DNA of 10,344 nucleotides from an uncultured Lachnospiraceae bacterium. Lineage in GTDB: Bacteria; Bacillota; Clostridia; Lachnospirales; Lachnospiraceae. Shown here piece after piece: positions 1-6,288 of the stretch (the first letter of the stretch is position 1; each line of letters starts with the position of its first letter). Under the pieces are notes generated by a model. It was not told the origin of the DNA, did not search any database, and saw nothing but the letters and a program-made list of their open reading frames with translations. The stretch spans positions 1-10,344 of the forward strand of contig CALWEE010000043.1 in NCBI GenBank assembly GCA_944376975.1, written 5' to 3'. The position numbers and the translations under genes were made by a program.

Positions 1-58
1 GACACAGCCCTAAGTGCCGGATAGGAACGGCAAAATTTTTTACACTTCTATTACTTCT

Positions 59-508
59 TTATCGCACATTAGCAAAATCGGCCGGCATGTTAAGCTTGCC
101 GGAGAGCATTTCCGCGTATTTTCGGTAGCGCACGTTCACGCCTTTAAAAAATGCCTGGCCTTGCTCCCGGTATCGGGGACTTGCGTACACCTGATACATG
201 AAACGGTACTTTTCTCCGTGGAGCTTCGCCGTGATGTAAGGCATCTCTGTCAGGAAACGTTCGATGTCGTCAACGCTTTTGGGCGCCCGCTCCATGAAAT
301 CGTCCTCCACTTTGGCCATGCAGTAGGCGGTGGACTCGATGATGATGTTGTCTTTTGTCCCGAAGTAATAGACAAGCGCCGCGTTGGTCACGCCGCAGGC
401 TTCGGACAGCATCTGCAGGCTGGTATGTTCCAGGCCGTTTTTACAGAAAACATCGAAGCAGATCTCAAGGAACTCGATGCCCCGTTCGTGGTTTCGATTG
501 GGTTTCAA
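59..508 (-). CDS. TetR/AcrR-family transcriptional regulator, short C-terminus
   Basis: Probable one-component DNA-binding repressor. The N-terminal helix-turn-helix spans about residues 9-55 (counting from the TTG start), with the family-typical run ending in VYYFGTKDNI. The rest should be the ligand/dimer domain. I chose the TTG at 508-506 because GGAGGA (516-521, complement) sits 7 nt upstream. The in-frame ATG at 523 has no ribosome site, and using it would put that Shine-Dalgarno inside the gene. The product is 149 aa (154 from the ATG), whereas TetR proteins are usually about 180-220 aa, so the last C-terminal helices seem to be missing. The remaining 58 bases to the window edge show no recognisable continuation in any frame. 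Ligand and targets cannot be told from the sequence. It lies downstream of the radical-SAM gene on the same strand, separated by a terminator, so it is probably transcribed separately and self-regulated. Confidence 0.82.
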   Translation of the reverse strand: MKPNRNHERGIEFLEICFDVFCKNGLEHTSLQMLSEACGVTNAALVYYFGTKDNIIIESTAYCMAKVEDDFMERAPKSVDDIERFLTEMPYITAKLHGEKYRFMYQVYASPRYREQGQAFFKGVNVRYRKYAEMLSGKLNMPADFANVR

Positions 509-515
509 TAGTATC

Positions 516-521
516 TCCTCC
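516..521 (-). promoter_or_regulatory. Ribosome binding site deciding the TTG start of the TetR gene
   Basis: On the minus strand GGAGGA is followed by the 7-nt spacer GATACTA and then TTG. The upstream ATG at 523 has only GTCAGTTACT before it, so the TTG is the better start. Confidence 0.65.
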
Positions 522-527
522 ATAGTA

Positions 528-545
528 ACTGACCAGACGATCAGT
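528..545. promoter_or_regulatory. Putative TetR operator (18-bp inverted repeat)
   Basis: Minus-strand reading ACTGATC-GTCT-GGTCAGT: 7-bp arms with one mismatch around a 4-bp centre. It lies 20 bp upstream of the TTG start of the TetR gene. Size, symmetry and place fit an autoregulatory operator of a dimeric TetR protein. Binding by this protein is inferred. Confidence 0.45.
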
Positions 546-556
546 CGTTCGCGCTG

Positions 557-589
557 AAAAAAGGGCTTTGGGACGCGCGGGAGCGTCCC
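557..589 (-). terminator. Intrinsic terminator after the radical-SAM activase gene
   Basis: Immediately after the TGA stop (590-592), the minus strand reads GGGACGC, loop TCCCGC, GCGTCCC, then AAAGCCC and six T. The 7-bp GC stem is perfect. The T tract starts 7 nt past the stem, so efficiency is uncertain. It separates the activase gene from the TetR gene. Confidence 0.6.
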
Positions 590-1285
590 TCAGTCCATAC
601 CGCGGATCGCGGCCTTTTTTACATAGTTGGCAAGAGCCCTGCGCATCTGCTCAAGTTCTTCTTTGCCGCAGGAAGAAAAGATGGGCATGATCACGTCGTC
701 GGATTCCACGTAAGGCTGAAGATAGTAGGCTTTGGCGCCGGCCAGCCATTGGCCGATGGCTTCCATGTCCTGAATGGAATGAAGTTCATGGACGACGGTG
801 GTGCGGAATTCATAGTCGACCAGCCCTTCCATTAATATATCGGCGGAAAGACGGACGCGGGCCAGGTCCATATCGGGAAAACCGGCGGTCCGGGCATATT
901 TGTCCAGGCTGTTTTTGATATCCATGGCCACATAGTCCACCAGCTCGTCCTTGATCAGGTGGTCCAGACAGACCGGATCGTAGCCGTTGGTATCCAGTTT
1001 GACCCGGTAGCCCATACACTTGATCGTGTAGAGAAGCTCTGGAAGCCCCGGGTGGAGCGTCGGTTCGCCGCCGGTGACGCAGACGCCGTCCAGGACGCCC
1101 CTGCGCTTTCGCAGAAAGTCGTACACCTCGCTTGCGGGGATATCCGGGATCTTTTCCGGATGGATGACCAGCGAGCGATTATGGCAGAACGGACAGCAAA
1201 ACGAACAGCCGCCAAGGAAAATGGTGGCGGCGACCAGTCCGGGATAGTCCAGCAAAGTTGTTTTGTTGAGCCCCTTGATATTCAT
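590..1285 (-). CDS. nrdG: Radical SAM protein, anaerobic ribonucleoside-triphosphate reductase activating type (NrdG-like)
   Basis: Likely a radical-SAM activase that uses a [4Fe-4S] cluster and S-adenosylmethionine to install a glycyl radical on anaerobic class III ribonucleotide reductase, in the cytoplasm. The cluster motif CxxxCxxC is at C27, C31 and C34 (GGCSFCCPFCHN). The SAM-contact motif TGGEP is at 71-75, followed by a typical half-barrel (VKLDTNGYDP) and the C-terminal family ending AAIRGMD. The start at 1285 is chosen over the ATG at 1318. GGGGGA lies 6 nt upstream of 1285 and family members begin with this MNIKGL-like sequence, while nothing resembling a ribosome site precedes 1318. 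The 231-aa product is of normal length for the NrdG2-type subfamily. No reductase gene (nrdD) lies in the window, so the partner is inferred from family resemblance. It could activate another glycyl-radical enzyme. Confidence 0.85.
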   Translation of the reverse strand: MNIKGLNKTTLLDYPGLVAATIFLGGCSFCCPFCHNRSLVIHPEKIPDIPASEVYDFLRKRRGVLDGVCVTGGEPTLHPGLPELLYTIKCMGYRVKLDTNGYDPVCLDHLIKDELVDYVAMDIKNSLDKYARTAGFPDMDLARVRLSADILMEGLVDYEFRTTVVHELHSIQDMEAIGQWLAGAKAYYLQPYVESDDVIMPIFSSCGKEELEQMRRALANYVKKAAIRGMD

Positions 1286-1330
1286 AAACGATCCCCCATT
1301 ATTCGGAATGATTTTCATATATCCAGTTTT

Positions 1331-1359
1331 ATTTTAGCATAAATGGGAAGACTCGACAA
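1331..1359 (-). promoter_or_regulatory. Sigma-A-type promoter for the radical-SAM gene
   Basis: Minus strand: -35 TTGTCG (1354-1359), 17-bp spacer, -10 TAAAAT (1331-1336). The predicted start is near 1324, giving a leader of about 40 nt before the 1285 start codon. It also argues against translation from the ATG at 1318. Confidence 0.6.
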
Positions 1360-1370
1360 CGAAAATGAAT

Positions 1371-1399
1371 TTGAAATATTCCCGCTTATGTAGTACAAT
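1371..1399 (+). promoter_or_regulatory. Sigma-A-type promoter for lgt-tadA
   Basis: -35 TTGAAA (1371-1376), 17-bp spacer, -10 TACAAT (1394-1399). The predicted start is near 1406, downstream of the in-frame ATG at 1365, which excludes that codon as the lgt start. Only 11 bp separate its -35 from the -35 of the leftward promoter. Confidence 0.7.
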
Positions 1400-1448
1400 C
1401 AAAAATACCTGTGAAGATCGGACGGGCAGCGTTAAAGGAGGAAAAGCT

Positions 1449-2273
1449 ATGGACAGATTCGCGATACACGACCTATTCGGGATAGAAGGTTTTAATATAG
1501 CCTGGTACGGCGTCATCATCGGCTGCGGCATGCTGCTGGCGTGCCTGCTTGCCGGCTGGCGCGCCAAACGGGCAGGTTACAAGACCGACCTGATACTGGA
1601 TTTTGTCCTGTGGGCGATCCCCATAGCGGCCGTCTGCGCGCGCCTGTATTATGTGATATTTGAATGGGATTATTACAGTCAGGACCTGACCCGTATCCTG
1701 GCGTTCCGGGAAGGCGGGCTGGCCATTTACGGCGGCGTGATCGGCGGCATCGCGACAGCGGTCATTTTCTGCCGTATCCAGCGTTTTCCGCTGCTGCGCC
1801 TGATGGATTTCGCCATGCCCAGCCTGATCCTGGGACAGGCGATCGGCCGTTGGGGCAATTTTGTCAATCAGGAAGCTTTCGGCAATCGGATCACCGATCC
1901 GGGACTTCAGTTCTTCCCCTACGGCGTCTACATCGAACGGCTGGGCGAATGGCATCAGGCCACGTTTTTCTATGAAAGCATGTGGAACCTGGCCGTGTTC
2001 ATCATCATGATGCTGGTGGCCCGGAAGGTGAAAAAGGCGGGATGGATGACGGTGCTTTATTTTGTAGGCTACGGCCTGGGACGGTTCTTCATCGAAGGGC
2101 TGCGGGCCGACAGCCTGTACCTCATACCGGGACTTCGGGTATCCCAGCTCGTATCCCTTATGTTGATCGGGGCCGGCGTCGTTATGGCCTGGCTCATTAA
2201 AAGCGGCCGGCTGGTGGCGCCGGAATACACCGGTCATTACCGGGCCGATGAAGGGCAGGAAGAAACGGCATGA
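1449..2273 (+). CDS. lgt: Prolipoprotein diacylglyceryl transferase
   Basis: Integral membrane enzyme that moves a diacylglyceryl group from phosphatidylglycerol to the lipobox cysteine of prolipoproteins, the first step of lipoprotein maturation. The 274-aa product has multiple hydrophobic segments (about 16-36, 50-70, 90-108, 180-195, 203-218, 233-250). Family motifs are visible: GGLAIYGGVIGG (89-100), the Lgt signature GRWGNFVNQEAFG (133-145), FFYESMWN (173-180) and GYGLGRFFIEGLRAD (207-221). The ATG at 1449 follows AAAGGAGG (1434-1441) with 7-nt spacing. A longer in-frame start at 1365 lies upstream of the predicted transcription start. The C-terminal tail is polar and probably cytoplasmic. 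The stop overlaps the tadA start by ATGA, implying translational coupling and one transcript. Confidence 0.96.
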   Translation: MDRFAIHDLFGIEGFNIAWYGVIIGCGMLLACLLAGWRAKRAGYKTDLILDFVLWAIPIAAVCARLYYVIFEWDYYSQDLTRILAFREGGLAIYGGVIGGIATAVIFCRIQRFPLLRLMDFAMPSLILGQAIGRWGNFVNQEAFGNRITDPGLQFFPYGVYIERLGEWHQATFFYESMWNLAVFIIMMLVARKVKKAGWMTVLYFVGYGLGRFFIEGLRADSLYLIPGLRVSQLVSLMLIGAGVVMAWLIKSGRLVAPEYTGHYRADEGQEETA

Positions 2274-2803
2274 GCGATACGGCAGATGAAAGATATATGA
2301 AAGAGGCTTTAAAGCAGGCGAAAAAGGCGGCGGCCATCATGGAGACGCCCATCGGCTGCGTGATCGTAAGGGACGGAAAGATCATTGCCCGGGGATACAA
2401 CAAGCGGAACCTGAAAAAGAATACCCTGGCCCACGCGGAGATACTGGCCATCAACAAAGCCAGCCGGGTGGTGGGCGACTGGCGGCTGGAAGACTGTACG
2501 CTGTATGTGACCCTGGAGCCGTGTCCCATGTGCGCGGGGGCCATTGTCCAGGCCCGTATCCCCCGGGTGGTGATCGGGGCCATGAACGGCAAAGCGGGCT
2601 GCGCCGGGTCGGTCGTGGATCTGCTGCGCCATCCCGGCTTCAACCATCAGGCCCAGGTGGAGACCGGCGTTCTGGAAGAAGACTGCGCGGCCATGCTTTC
2701 CGGATTTTTCAAAGAACTGCGCCGCGCCAGGAAAGAGGCCAAAGCCGCCTTGACATCAGAGGCGAAAAAGGCTATACTGGATACCACGAAAGAGACTTCA
2801 TAA
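2270..2803 (+). CDS. tadA: tRNA-specific adenosine deaminase (A34 to inosine)
   Basis: Deaminates the wobble adenosine 34 of tRNA-Arg(ACG) to inosine so that CGU, CGC and CGA can be read. The zinc deaminase motifs are intact: HAE at 55-57 (H55 zinc ligand, E57 proton shuttle) and PCPMC at 84-88 (C85 and C88 ligands). VIVRDGKIIARGYN (31-44) and ARIPRVVIGA (95-104) are typical of TadA. Length 177 aa is slightly above the usual 150-170. The extra is a lysine/alanine-rich tail (about 152-177). The start ATG overlaps the lgt stop (2270-2273), with AGGA upstream. The codons for the last residues also carry the SRP RNA promoter, so two functions share this DNA. The place beside SRP RNA matches B. 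subtilis yaaJ. Confidence 0.95.
   Translation: MSDTADERYMKEALKQAKKAAAIMETPIGCVIVRDGKIIARGYNKRNLKKNTLAHAEILAINKASRVVGDWRLEDCTLYVTLEPCPMCAGAIVQARIPRVVIGAMNGKAGCAGSVVDLLRHPGFNHQAQVETGVLEEDCAAMLSGFFKELRRARKEAKAALTSEAKKAILDTTKETS
2750..2778 (+). promoter_or_regulatory. Strong sigma-A promoter for SRP RNA, inside the 3' end of tadA
   Basis: -35 TTGACA (2750-2755, perfect consensus), 17-bp spacer, -10 TATACT (2773-2778, 5 of 6). The predicted start is near 2785, about 35 nt before the mature SRP RNA 5' end. The whole promoter lies within tadA codons. Confidence 0.8.
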
Positions 2804-2819
2804 CAACATGTTTAAAAGC

Positions 2820-3085
2820 TTCCGTGCAGCCGGGGAGATAGCGGTGCCCTGTACCTGCAATCCGCTACAGCAGGGGTGATGTCTTGCCCCGGGTCGTTCC
2901 TTGTAGAGCTGCCCTGTATAAGCGGCGTTGAAGCCTGGGTCTCACGCAACAGAAACCTGTGAACCGTGTCAGGTCAGGAATGGAGCAGCACTAAGCAGGA
3001 CCTTCTGTGTGCCGTGAGGCAGCCTGGGCCGAGCTGGCTGTGCAGGTAACGTTTATGAGAATGATCCAAAGCAAGACGCACGGAA
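2820..3085 (+). ncRNA. ffs: Signal recognition particle RNA, large bacterial (Gram-positive) type
   Basis: RNA scaffold of the signal recognition particle. It binds Ffh and targets nascent membrane and secreted proteins to FtsY. The Ffh-binding apical domain is clear at about 2967-2999: GTCAGGTCA, GGAA tetraloop, TGGAGCAGC. The 5' Alu-type region is also conserved (GGTGCCCTGTACCTGCAATC, about 2843-2862), as is CCTGGGCCGAGCT near 3024. The ends were set by the closing helix: TTCCGTGC (2820-2827) is perfectly complementary to GCACGGAA (3078-3085). This gives 266 nt, close to the approximately 270-nt B. subtilis scRNA. It has its own promoter and terminator and lies between tadA and the pfkA-dnaX operon. 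Exact processed ends may differ by a few bases. Confidence 0.95.
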
Positions 3086-3100
3086 TAAAAGATAAAGCAA

Positions 3101-3128
3101 AGGGGAATGTCTGGAACATTCCTCTTTT
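3101..3128 (+). terminator. Intrinsic terminator of SRP RNA
   Basis: AGGGGAATGT (3101-3110), loop CTGGA, ACATTCCTCT (3116-3125), then TTT. The 10-bp stem contains one G-U pair. It begins 15 nt past the SRP RNA 3' end. Confidence 0.75.
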
Positions 3129-3136
3129 AAATTGAC

Positions 3137-3165
3137 TTGAAAAACAAGGCTTTATCCATTATCAT
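3137..3165 (+). promoter_or_regulatory. Sigma-A-type promoter for the pfkA-dnaX-ybaB-recR operon
   Basis: -35 TTGAAA (3137-3142), 17-bp spacer, -10 TATCAT (3160-3165), directly after the SRP terminator. The predicted start near 3172 leaves a leader of about 66 nt. This leader holds a potential 8-codon reading frame (3181-3207) and a possible hairpin over part of the pfkA ribosome site (TCCTGT 3196-3201 with ACAGGA 3219-3224). Confidence 0.6.
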
Positions 3166-3237
3166 AAAAAAAGGACCGGTATGGCTGTTGACCTGTCCTG
3201 TATTTGAAATGGACAAAAACAGGAAAGGAAGCAGAAC

Positions 3238-4314
3238 ATGAGAAGGATCGGAATGCTTACGAGCGGCGGCGACTGTCAGGCGTTGAACGCGACGATGCGG
3301 GGCGCTGCCAAGGTTTTGTACAACCGGATCCCCGACGTGGAGATCCTGGGATTTAAAGAAGGGTATAAAGGCCTGATCGGGTCGGACTATCGAAAGATGG
3401 AGCCGGAAGATTTTTCCGGTATACTGACGGTGGGCGGCACCATACTGGGATCATCGAGGCAGCCTTTTAAAAAGATGCGGGTGATCGAAGAAGACGGCGT
3501 TGACAAGGTGGCCGCCATGAAACAGACCTATAAAAGGCTGGGGCTGGAATGCCTGATCGTACTGGGCGGCAACGGCAGCCTGAAGACGGCGAATCTCCTT
3601 TCGGAAGAAGGGCTTCACGTCATAGGGCTTCCCAAGACCATCGACAACGATATCTGGGGGACCGACGTCACGTTCGGCTTCCAGAGCGCGGTGGACATCG
3701 CGACGCGGGCCATCGACTGCATCCATACCACGGCGTCTTCCCATGGACGGGTGTTCATCGTGGAGGTCATGGGCCACAAGGTGGGCTGGCTGACGCTGCA
3801 CGCCGGCATCGCCTCCGGGGCCGATGTGATCCTCATCCCGGAGATACCTTATCATATGGACAGCGTCATAGCCGCGTTAAAACGGCGGGAAGACGGGGGA
3901 AAACATTTCTCCATCCTGGCGGTGGCTGAAGGGGCTGTTTCCGCGGAAGATATGCTGATCAGCCGGAAAGAACGGCGCCGGCGCCGGGAGATGATGGGTT
4001 TTCCGTCAGCGGCCTACGCGATCGGCCAGGAGATCGGAAAACGGACGGGCCGGGAAGTGCGGATCGCCGTCCCGGGACATACCCAGAGGGGCGGGGCTCC
4101 GGACGCGTATGACCGGTTCATCTCCTCCAGACTGGGAGCGAAAGCCGGGCTGATGGCGGCGGCGAAGGAATACGGCCGCATGGCGGCCTTTGATGGCGTT
4201 CATATAACGAGCATTCCTTTAAAGGAAGCGGCAGGCAGATTAAAATGTGTCGACCCGAAAGCCGACACGATCATGGAAGCGAAGGCCATGGGCATTTGCT
4301 TCGGCGATGAGTAA
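3238..4314 (+). CDS. pfkA: 6-phosphofructokinase, Gly/Lys-type (group III-like)
   Basis: Phosphorylates fructose 6-phosphate to fructose 1,6-bisphosphate, the committed step of glycolysis, in the cytoplasm. PfkA-fold motifs in order: TSGGDCQALNA (8-18), GGTILGSSR (66-74), GGNGS (110-114), PKTIDND (132-138, catalytic base D136), MGHKVGW (178-184) and GHTQRGGAPDAYDR (280-293). By alignment with E. coli PfkA, G113 is the Gly104 position (ATP use) and K133 the Gly124 position (Lys, as in PPi-PFKs). This Gly/Lys pair is found in the ATP-dependent group III. The magnesium-site Asp103 is Asn (N112). Length is 358 aa against about 320 for E. coli. The extra includes an Arg-rich stretch at 243-250. 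A purine-rich AGGAAAGGAAG precedes the ATG. dnaX starts 14 nt downstream, so the two are cotranscribed. Phosphoryl donor (ATP or PPi) should be treated as unproven. Confidence 0.9.
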   Translation: MRRIGMLTSGGDCQALNATMRGAAKVLYNRIPDVEILGFKEGYKGLIGSDYRKMEPEDFSGILTVGGTILGSSRQPFKKMRVIEEDGVDKVAAMKQTYKRLGLECLIVLGGNGSLKTANLLSEEGLHVIGLPKTIDNDIWGTDVTFGFQSAVDIATRAIDCIHTTASSHGRVFIVEVMGHKVGWLTLHAGIASGADVILIPEIPYHMDSVIAALKRREDGGKHFSILAVAEGAVSAEDMLISRKERRRRREMMGFPSAAYAIGQEIGKRTGREVRIAVPGHTQRGGAPDAYDRFISSRLGAKAGLMAAAKEYGRMAAFDGVHITSIPLKEAAGRLKCVDPKADTIMEAKAMGICFGDE

Positions 4315-4328
4315 GGAGCGAAGAAACT

Positions 4329-5912
4329 ATGTCGTATCAGGCGTTGTACCGCAAATGGCGGCCGCGGACATTTGACGATGTAAAGGGTCAGGATCATATC
4401 GTGACCACATTGAAAAATCAGATCCGTCTGAACCGTATCGGGCACGCGTATCTGTTCTGCGGGACCCGCGGCACAGGCAAGACGTCCGTGGCCAAGATAT
4501 TCGCCAAGAGCGTCAACTGCCTGGACCCGAAGGACGGGAATCCCTGCGGGGAATGCGCCATGTGCCGGGCCATACAGGACCAGTCATCCATGAACGTGAT
4601 CGAGATCGACGCGGCGTCCAACAACGGCGTGGACAATATTCGGGAGATACGGGAAGAAGTGGCCTATTCTCCGACGGAAGGCCGGTACAAGGTGTATATC
4701 ATCGATGAAGTCCATATGCTTTCCATGGGCGCGTTCAACGCGCTGCTGAAAACATTGGAAGAACCGCCGGAATACGTGATCTTCATCCTGGCCACAACGG
4801 AAGTCCACAAGATACCGGTGACCATCCTTTCCCGGTGCCAGCGTTATGATTTCCGCCGCATTTCGGTGGAAGATCTGTCCGAACGGCTGCGGGAAGTCAT
4901 TGAAAAAGAGGGGATGGACGTGGAAGAACGGGCCGTCCGCTATATCGCCCGGTCCGCCGACGGCGGCATGCGGGACGCCCTCAGCCTGTTAGATCAGTGC
5001 GCGGCGTTTTATATCGGTGAAAAGCTGACCTACGACCGGGTGCTGGAGATCCTGGGCGCGGTGGATACGGAGATATTCAGCCGGCTCCTGCGCCTGGTGG
5101 CCGGCAACGACATCACGGGCTGCGTCCGCCTCCTGGAGGAAGTGATCGGCCAGGGCCGGGAACTGGGACAGTTCGTGACCGATTTTACATGGTACATGCG
5201 CAACCTGATGCTGGCCCAGACGACGGACCATCCGGAAGATATACTGGACGTATCGACGGAGAACCTGGCGCGGCTTTCCGAGGAAGCCGGCATGATACGG
5301 CCGGAAGTCCTTATGCGGTATATCCGCGTTTTTTCGGAGCTTTCCGGGCAGATGCGCTATTCCACCCAGAAGCGGGTGCTTTTAGAGCTGGCCTTCGTCA
5401 AGCTGTGCCGGCCTCAGATGGAGCGGAACTATGAATCGGTGCTGAACCGGCTGGACGTGATCGAAAGAAAACTGGAGCAGGGCGTGCCAGCGGCGTCCGG
5501 AGCGCCGTTCCGGCAGCGGGGCGGGAACGAAGAAAGCCTTCCGGAAGCGGAGCCGGAACCGGCATTGTCGCCGGCGCAGGCGAAAGACGTGAAGAAGGTG
5601 GTGGACGGCTGGCAGGAGATGATATCCGAACTGGACGCCAGCGCCATGTTCATGCTGAAAGACGCCAGGGTCAGCGCGGCCGGCGAGGGCCAGATCCTTC
5701 TGGCGTTCACGAAAGAGATGAACAAAGGTTATTTTGACCAGGAAGCCCACAAAAAAGCGGTGGAGCAGGCGATCAGCCAGCGTGTCGGCAAGCAGGTGGG
5801 CATCGTGACCCAGATACTCAAGGAAGGGGACAGGCGTTCCGGACTGTTCATCGATCCCAACAAGATCCATCTGGAGAACGTGGAATTTGAAGACGAGGAC
5901 GACCCGTTTTGA
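4329..5912 (+). CDS. dnaX: DNA polymerase III subunit gamma/tau
   Basis: ATPase subunit of the clamp loader, which opens the DnaN sliding clamp onto primed DNA at the replication fork. Visible in order: family start MSYQALYRKWRPRTF, Walker A GTRGTGKTS (45-53), zinc-binding cysteines C64, C73, C76 and C79, Walker B with VYIIDEVHM (122-130), sensor-1 ATT (155-157), the SRC arginine-finger motif (168-170), and the lid and collar domains to about 370. A Pro/Glu-rich linker (about 385-415) leads to a C-terminal domain (about 418-500) that would contact polymerase or DnaB. The length of 527 aa fits clostridial tau. GGAG lies 10 nt before the ATG. I see no slippery site that would make a short gamma form. 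It lies in the conserved dnaX-ybaB-recR order. Confidence 0.97.
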   Translation: MSYQALYRKWRPRTFDDVKGQDHIVTTLKNQIRLNRIGHAYLFCGTRGTGKTSVAKIFAKSVNCLDPKDGNPCGECAMCRAIQDQSSMNVIEIDAASNNGVDNIREIREEVAYSPTEGRYKVYIIDEVHMLSMGAFNALLKTLEEPPEYVIFILATTEVHKIPVTILSRCQRYDFRRISVEDLSERLREVIEKEGMDVEERAVRYIARSADGGMRDALSLLDQCAAFYIGEKLTYDRVLEILGAVDTEIFSRLLRLVAGNDITGCVRLLEEVIGQGRELGQFVTDFTWYMRNLMLAQTTDHPEDILDVSTENLARLSEEAGMIRPEVLMRYIRVFSELSGQMRYSTQKRVLLELAFVKLCRPQMERNYESVLNRLDVIERKLEQGVPAASGAPFRQRGGNEESLPEAEPEPALSPAQAKDVKKVVDGWQEMISELDASAMFMLKDARVSAAGEGQILLAFTKEMNKGYFDQEAHKKAVEQAISQRVGKQVGIVTQILKEGDRRSGLFIDPNKIHLENVEFEDEDDPF

Positions 5913-5922
5913 CGGGTGATAT

Positions 5923-5930
5923 AAAGGAGG
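5923..5930 (+). promoter_or_regulatory. Strong Shine-Dalgarno of ybaB
   Basis: AAAGGAGG followed by a 7-nt spacer (ACATATC) and ATG at 5938. It is nearly fully complementary to the 16S 3' end and is much stronger than that of dnaX upstream, consistent with high output of a small nucleoid protein from the same mRNA. Confidence 0.7.
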
Positions 5931-5937
5931 ACATATC

Positions 5938-6288
5938 ATGGCAAAAAGAGGCGGATTTCCGGGCGGTATCCCGGGCAATATGAACAACCTGATGAAACAG
6001 GCGCAGAAGATGCAGAAGCAGATGGAGGAAGCCCAGAAGAATCTGGCGGAGACCGAAGCGGAGGCGACAGCCGGCGGCGGCGCGGTAACGGTAAGGGTTT
6101 CCGGCGCCAAGGAAGTGCTGTCCGTCAAGATCTCGGAGGAAGTGGTGGACCCGGACGATATCGAGATGCTGGAAGACCTGATCGTGGCGGCGACCAATGA
6201 GGCGCTGCGCAAGATCGACGAGATCTCCCAGCAGTCCATGGCGAAACTGACCGGCGGCCTGGGCGGTTTCGGAGGGTTCGGATTCTGA
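5938..6288 (+). CDS. ybaB: YbaB/EbfC-family nucleoid-associated protein
   Basis: Small DNA-binding dimer that coats the nucleoid, commonly encoded between dnaX and recR (yaaK in B. subtilis). The 116-aa sequence has the family pattern: a Gly-rich N-terminus (FPGGIPGN), a long amphipathic helix [20 protein letters not shown] (15-34) forming the coiled-coil arm, a central strand region [20 protein letters not shown] (46-65), the acidic [19 protein letters not shown] (72-90), and a flexible C-terminal Gly/Phe tail [11 protein letters not shown]. The start is fixed by the strong ribosome site. Its TGA stop shares one base with the recR start (TGATG at 6286-6290), so translation of recR is probably coupled. 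Confidence 0.95.
   Translation: MAKRGGFPGGIPGNMNNLMKQAQKMQKQMEEAQKNLAETEAEATAGGGAVTVRVSGAKEVLSVKISEEVVDPDDIEMLEDLIVAATNEALRKIDEISQQSMAKLTGGLGGFGGFGF

Noticed and set aside
15..41. Hairpin TGCCG/CGGCA followed by AAA and six T on the plus strand, terminator-like
   Set aside because: The stem is only 5 bp with an 8-nt loop and three A before the T tract; too weak to call without knowing the gene to the left.
14..511. Open plus-strand frame antisense to the TetR gene
   Set aside because: The minus-strand TetR helix-turn-helix is clear; the plus frame resembles nothing and lacks a ribosome site.
1286..1318. Longer start for the radical-SAM gene at 1318
   Set aside because: No ribosome site precedes it, and GGGGGA is well placed for the ATG at 1285.
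1365..1448. Longer start for lgt at 1365
   Set aside because: The lgt promoter -10 (1394-1399) lies inside this extension, and AAAGGAGG precedes the ATG at 1449.
1473..2237. Open 254-codon frame antisense to lgt
   Set aside because: It is His/Gln-rich with no domain pattern; explained by the codon bias of lgt on the other strand.
5749..5755. Six A in dnaX (CAC AAA AAA GCG) as a programmed -1 frameshift site making a gamma form
   Set aside because: The heptamer is not the E. coli type A-AAA-AAG, there is no obvious stimulatory structure, and the -1 frame runs on without an early stop, so it would not give a short gamma product.
5902..5917. Hairpin ACCCG-TTTTGA-CGGGT over the dnaX stop codon
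   Set aside because: No T tract follows and the strong ybaB ribosome site comes directly after; not a terminator, at most a small mRNA structure.
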